64,000 nt of DNA from DAHUZL01 sp035533215 (lineage in GTDB: Bacteria; Chloroflexota; Dormibacteria; Aeolococcales; Bog-877), in the NCBI GenBank assembly GCA_035533215.1, contig DATLUG010000044.1:1-64000 (forward strand), written 5' to 3'. Below the pieces are notes generated by a model that saw only the letters and a list, made by a program, of their open reading frames with translations, ran no database searches and was not told the DNA's origin. How positions within the stretch are numbered: position 1 is the first letter of the stretch; each line of letters begins with the position of its first letter. Positions 60,549 through 64,000 of the stretch are shown piece after piece. Position numbers and translations under genes: made by a program.

Positions 60549-61840
60549 CGCGGGCCGACGGGGGCCGCGGCCCGGCCCCGGGTGATGTCCTCCGAGTACG
60601 GCGGGGCCAGGTCCACCCCGTCGGGCACGTTCAGGAACCCGGGCGCCGAGCCGGGGACACCGGTCACCCCGTACTGCCAGACGATCCGATCGGTGCGTGG
60701 ATCGACGACGATCACCCGGTCGTTGCGGTCGTCGTTGATGAGCACGTCGCCGTTGGGCAGCGGCAGGGCCAGGGACGGGTGGTCGAGCGCGTTCGCGCCG
60801 GTGGGCCGGTAGCGCCAGAGGGTGCGCCCCTGGAGGGTGAACATGACCACCTGCCCGGGCCAGGAGTAGTCGGCGGTGAGGAGGACACCGGGGCGGACCA
60901 GGTTGGTGTCCGATGGGTAGAGCACCCCGGGCGGGTGCAGCTGGCGGACGATCCGCCCGGTGAGGGTCATCACGTCGACCCAGTCACCGTTGATCTCGGT
61001 GACGAGGACATCCCCGCCGCCCATCGGGAAGGCGCCGTTGGGACTGCCGAAGCGTCGTGGCGGCTGGTGCAGGCAGGCCGAGGTGGTCTCGCCGAAGGCG
61101 CGGGCGAGGACATGGGTGCCGGGCGCGATCACGACCAGACGGCAGTTCTCGATGTCGGCGGCGAGCAGGTCGCGCCCGTCGATCAGCTGGGCGTCGTCGG
61201 GGTTGGCGAGGTGGTTGGGCCCGGCGCCGGGCACCCCGGAGACCCCGTAGCGGAAGATGATCCGGCGGCTGCCGACCGCGATCAGGGAGATCGCGGAATC
61301 GGTCTCCTGGGTGGCGACGATCGACCGGCCGTCGGGGGTGAAGAAGGCGTCGTCGGGGGCGATGAAGGTCTGCCCCGTGGGCAGGCCCGCCGGCCCGGGG
61401 AACCGCCACAGCACCTGACCGCGCGGGCTCACCACCAGCAGCCGGTTGTTGGCGCTGTCGGCGATGAGGATGGGACCCGGGAGCGCCGCCGGGTCCGACC
61501 CGGGACGCAGCGCCGGCCGGCTGAGCGGATGGGTGAAGAGCGCCGCCGGTCGGGACCCCGCCCGCGGCGCCGGCGGCAGACGGAGCGCCGGCCGCCCCCG
61601 GGGCGTCGCCGTCTGGGGGCTGCCGGCCCAGGTCCAGACCGCCAGGACCGTGGCGAGGACCGCCAGCCCGAAGATCGAGCGCCACCCCGGCCCTCGCCGC
61701 CGCCTCGGCCGCCGCCGCGGCGCCGTCACCCCGGGACCCCGCGCGTAGGTCCAGGGCTCGGGAGCGGTCGGCAGCGCCCGGCGCGGCGGCGGCGCGCCGC
61801 CGGCCGAGTCGCGCTGCCGGTCAGCCGGCGTCATCGCCAC
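60545..61840 (-). CDS. PQQ-like beta-propeller membrane-anchored protein
   Basis: 431 residues from the GTG at 61840. An Arg/Pro-rich cytoplasmic part and one helix (about 54-72, SIFGLAVLATVLAVWTWAG) precede a propeller with blade motifs ILIADSANNRLLVVSPRGQVLWRFP, RRIIFRYGVSGVPG, LTGRIVRQLHPPG, QGRTLWRYRPTG and DRIVWQYGVTGVPG. These W-x-Y/F repeats are typical of quinoprotein-like or arylsulfotransferase-like propellers. No calcium/PQQ ligands can be assigned. Coupled by ATGA to the Kelch lipoprotein; both are extracellular. Confidence 0.85.
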   Translation of the reverse strand: MAMTPADRQRDSAGGAPPPRRALPTAPEPWTYARGPGVTAPRRRPRRRRGPGWRSIFGLAVLATVLAVWTWAGSPQTATPRGRPALRLPPAPRAGSRPAALFTHPLSRPALRPGSDPAALPGPILIADSANNRLLVVSPRGQVLWRFPGPAGLPTGQTFIAPDDAFFTPDGRSIVATQETDSAISLIAVGSRRIIFRYGVSGVPGAGPNHLANPDDAQLIDGRDLLAADIENCRLVVIAPGTHVLARAFGETTSACLHQPPRRFGSPNGAFPMGGGDVLVTEINGDWVDVMTLTGRIVRQLHPPGVLYPSDTNLVRPGVLLTADYSWPGQVVMFTLQGRTLWRYRPTGANALDHPSLALPLPNGDVLINDDRNDRVIVVDPRTDRIVWQYGVTGVPGSAPGFLNVPDGVDLAPPYSEDITRGRAAAPVGPR

Positions 61841-62083
61841 AGCGGGTCGGGCGGGGGCACCCAGCTGGTCCGGCCGACGGGGCGATGCGGGGGTCCTCCT
61901 TCGCTGCGGAGCCGGCGGGGTGCGCAGACCGCTCCTGGGCGGTCAGGATAGGGGCCGCCCATGAATGACAGATGAGTCCCGCGTGGGGCCGGCGCACCGG
62001 GCGGAGCGCATCCGCCCCGCGACCGGGCGCACCCGGGGCACCGCCGGCGAGGGACCATCGGTCACGACCATGACCGTCGGCCC

Positions 62084-62785
62084 ATGACGATCCCGCCCGC
62101 CATCCTGCCCACCCGCATCACCGAGGGATGGGCGCCGGGCGTCCGCTACCGCATCGAGGGCGAGCTGGTGCCGGTGCTCCACTGCCTCCTGGACGGCACC
62201 GTCCCGCTCTTCTTCGAGCACCACCTGGTGCTCTGGAAAGACCCCCAGTTGGGAGTGACCCTGCGGCCGATGCGGGGGGCGGTGCGGCGGATGGTGGTCG
62301 GCATGCCGGTGTTCCTCACCCAGGCCAGGGGCGCGGGCTCGATCGCGTTCTCGCGCGACGCCCCCGGTCACGTCTTCCCCCTCCCCCTCGCTCGCGGTGA
62401 GGTGGTCCTGGTGCGCGAGCACCAGTTCCTCGCCGCCAGCGGCCACCTGCGCTTCACGCCCCGGCGCATCCGCGGCCTCACCAACAACCTCTTCGGCGGC
62501 AACGGTCTCTGGCTGGACCGGTTCGAGGCCCACGACAGCGACGGGGTGGTGTGGTTGCACGGGTACGGCAACGTCTTCGAGAAGGAGCTGGCCCCCGGCG
62601 AGGCGATCGACGTCGAGCCGGGCGGGTGGGTGTACATGGACCCCACCGTGCGGATGCGGCCGCAGGTGTACGGGCTCCGCACCGGGATCTTCGCCGGCGT
62701 CGGACGGCTCGTGTTCAACCGCTTCGAGGGACCGGGACGGGTCGGGATCCAGTCCCTGTACGTCCACCTGCCCACCGGCGAGTGA
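62084..62785 (+). CDS. AIM24 family protein
   Basis: 233 residues. The AIM24/TIGR00266-type beta-helix fold is suggested by HCLLDGTVPLFFEHHLVLWKD, MRGAVRRMVVGMPVFLTQARGAGSIAFSRDAPGHVFPLPL in pieces, and the end GLRTGIFAGVGRLVFNRFEGPGRVGIQSLYVHLP. Proteins of this family have poorly known functions (mitochondrial AIM24 supports cristae; bacterial ones are uncharacterised). Cytoplasmic. A monocistronic gene between divergent and convergent neighbours. Confidence 0.88.
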   Translation: MTIPPAILPTRITEGWAPGVRYRIEGELVPVLHCLLDGTVPLFFEHHLVLWKDPQLGVTLRPMRGAVRRMVVGMPVFLTQARGAGSIAFSRDAPGHVFPLPLARGEVVLVREHQFLAASGHLRFTPRRIRGLTNNLFGGNGLWLDRFEAHDSDGVVWLHGYGNVFEKELAPGEAIDVEPGGWVYMDPTVRMRPQVYGLRTGIFAGVGRLVFNRFEGPGRVGIQSLYVHLPTGE

Positions 62786-62801
62786 GCGGGGCGCAGCGCC
62801 G

Positions 62802-63440
62802 TCAGCCCACCGGGCGGTGGATCGAGACCGCGTAGCCGCCCCCGGGGACGAATGGCGCGCGCGCCCAGGTCGCGAAGCGCGCCTCCAGCCCGAGGCCGGC
62901 CGCGGCACAGCCGGCATCGTAGCCGGCGCAGTCGAGCCCGTCCGGGCGCAGCTGGAAGCCGGCCACCAGGCGGCCGCCGGGGCGCAGGTGGCGGGCGAGG
63001 TTGGCCACCACCCTGGCCTCGGTGCCGGGGTCCACGAAGAGCAGGACATTGCCGGCCAGGAGGACGCAGTCGAACCGTCGCGGCGCTCGGCCCCGCTCCC
63101 CCGGGACCGCGACCGATGCCAGGTCGGCCTGGAGCCAGACGAGATCGGGGGCATTGGCCCGAGCGCGGGCCAGCATGCCCTGGTCGCGGTCGACGCCGAC
63201 CACGTCGACCCCGCGCCGGTGCAGCTCGATGGCGACCCTGCCGGTCCCGCAGCCCGCATCGAGGACGCTCGCCGACCGCAGCCACGACACCAGGTCCGCC
63301 TCGCCGTGGACGTTGGCCCCCGCCGCCGCCCGGGCGGCGAAGGCCGCATCGTAGTCAGCGCCGCGCCGGCCCGGGTAGGGCAGGGGCGCGGCGCTCTCCG
63401 CGGCGGCCCCGTCCTCCGCCGGCCCTGACCCCGCGGTCAT
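62802..63440 (-). CDS. Class I SAM-dependent methyltransferase
   Basis: 212 residues. Motif I VLDAGCGTGRVAIELHRRGVDVVGVDRD, then LVWLQADLASV and FDCVLLAGNVLLFV, and LRPGGRLVAGFQL. These are the SAM-binding features of small-molecule methyltransferases. Substrate unknown. The ATG overlaps the stop of the thioesterase gene, so they are translated together. Confidence 0.92.
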   Translation of the reverse strand: MTAGSGPAEDGAAAESAAPLPYPGRRGADYDAAFAARAAAGANVHGEADLVSWLRSASVLDAGCGTGRVAIELHRRGVDVVGVDRDQGMLARARANAPDLVWLQADLASVAVPGERGRAPRRFDCVLLAGNVLLFVDPGTEARVVANLARHLRPGGRLVAGFQLRPDGLDCAGYDAGCAAAGLGLEARFATWARAPFVPGGGYAVSIHRPVG

Positions 63441-63934
63441 CCCGGTGTCGTCCGGTCGCGCACGCCGTCCCGGTCCCGACGATCACCGCGGCGCCGCCCT
63501 GCCAGGGTCGCCGTGGTGGCGGGGCGGGCGGCATCGACCACCTGGGCGGGGACGGCGGACGGGCGCCCGTCGCTGAGCCGCACCCACACCCACTCGGTCG
63601 CCACCTCGGCCAGGAGCCGGTCGTCGTGGCCGCGGCGGACCTCGGTGCGGCGGGTGCCGCGCACCCCACGCACCAGCTGGACCCACACCGTGAGCACCAC
63701 CTCGTCGCCGTGGCGGGCGGGGTGATGGTAGGTGATCGCCTGGCGGTGGATCACCCAGGCCCCGCCCTGGGCGGTGGTCCAGGCAGGACCGAATCCGGCC
63801 GCGTCTGCGTGCTGGATGGCGACCTCCTCAGCCCAGTTGAGGTAGACCGCGTTGTTCACATGCCCGTTGGGGTCGCACTCGTAGTGGCGGACGCGCCAGC
63901 GCGCGGTGTGGACGAGGGGATCGGTGGCGGCCAC
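63437..63934 (-). CDS. Acyl-CoA thioesterase (4HBT hotdog fold)
   Basis: 165 residues from the GTG at 63934. The 4-hydroxybenzoyl-CoA thioesterase-type motif is clear: YECDPNGHVNNAVYLNWAEE, with the catalytic Asp and the N-N-x-x-Y pattern. It hydrolyses acyl- or aryl-CoA esters. The C-terminal 25 residues are Arg/Asp-rich and probably disordered. A GATAAT box lies 6 nt before the GTG, giving a leaderless transcript. Confidence 0.92.
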   Translation of the reverse strand: MAATDPLVHTARWRVRHYECDPNGHVNNAVYLNWAEEVAIQHADAAGFGPAWTTAQGGAWVIHRQAITYHHPARHGDEVVLTVWVQLVRGVRGTRRTEVRRGHDDRLLAEVATEWVWVRLSDGRPSAVPAQVVDAARPATTATLAGRRRGDRRDRDGVRDRTTPG

Positions 63935-63940
63935 CGCGTG

Positions 63941-63946
63941 ATTATC
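63941..63946 (-). promoter_or_regulatory. -10 box GATAAT of the thioesterase-methyltransferase operon
   Basis: GATAAT on the minus strand lies 6 nt before the GTG at 63934. Confidence 0.5.
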
Positions 63947-64000
63947 CGGCGGTGGCCCGCGCCGACCGCATCGAATCCTCTGCCCCCCGGGTCCCCCCCG

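Noticed and set aside
1..64000. tRNA, rRNA, CRISPR arrays, insertion sequences or prophage genes
   Set aside because: Read through on both strands without finding regularly spaced repeats, transposase or integrase motifs, or cloverleaf-like segments; a tRNA/CRISPR scan would be needed to exclude single tRNAs firmly.

Overview
The window is a very GC-rich, gene-dense bacterial chromosome segment with about 55 protein-coding genes, many translationally coupled through ATGA or GTGA overlaps. I saw no rRNA, tRNA, CRISPR array or insertion sequence. The organism is most likely a terrabacterial lineage outside the best-studied phyla; a Dormibacterota- or Chloroflexota-like or deep actinobacterial relative would fit. 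The reasons are GTG/TTG starts, many apparently leaderless genes with a TAnnnT box 6-8 nt before the start codon, a ClpS-DUF2017 pair, F420-type LLM oxidoreductase, hopanoid-linked genes, a nitrobindin and a sulfocyanin-like blue copper protein. This placement is inference from gene content only.

Region 1 (1-10.7 kb) is an amine-catabolism block of visibly lower GC than the rest. A copper amine oxidase (4746-6644) is flanked by an aldehyde dehydrogenase, a family-5 solute-binding protein and a C45 N-acyl hydrolase/acyltransferase, all on the + strand behind a good promoter. A GntR/FCD regulator converges from the right. On the left, divergent, lie an APC permease and an old-yellow-enzyme oxidoreductase, each interrupted by one single-base frameshift. 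The proposed flow is: amide released by C45, amine oxidised by the copper enzyme, aldehyde oxidised by the dehydrogenase. After this comes about 0.9 kb without a convincing gene.

Region 2 (11.6-19.5 kb, all minus) holds an orphan OmpR-type regulator coupled to hpnA, a fusion of a CruF-like carotenoid-hydratase domain with a hopanoid-associated nucleoside phosphorylase domain, a P1/DmpA peptidase, a histone-deacetylase-like amidohydrolase and a three-gene cassette with two tandem-YbjQ proteins. Region 3 (19.6-27.6 kb) is transport: an APC permease split by an in-frame TGA and running without a stop into an MFS exporter, then a MarR-MFS-ABC ATPase-ABC permease operon.

Region 4 (27.7-38 kb) carries an LLM oxidoreductase, a quinone-reductase-like protein, a small MscS channel, a metallo-beta-lactamase-fold protein coupled to a succinate-semialdehyde-type dehydrogenase, a five-gene redox cluster (small membrane protein, ApbE, ferric-reductase-like membrane protein, NuoF-like protein, ferredoxin) and an HtrA-type protease. 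Region 5 (38.3-50.6 kb) has a pterin dehydratase coupled to an unrecognised 574-residue protein with phosphorylase-like motifs, an SDR, glycogen phosphorylase, a gamma-glutamyltransferase, a class III aminotransferase plus aldehyde dehydrogenase, a strongly diverged VOC protein and nitrobindin. Region 6 (50.7-64 kb) has aminopeptidase P, a surface-glycan set (nucleotide-sugar dehydrogenase, glycosyltransferase, epimerase, polytopic membrane protein), DUF2017-ClpS, DedA, the sulfocyanin-like lipoprotein facing two beta-propeller proteins, an AIM24 protein, a methyltransferase and a thioesterase.

Three genes are visibly broken (1-1414, 1424-2850, 19640-21643). Whether these are true pseudogenes or sequence errors cannot be decided here.
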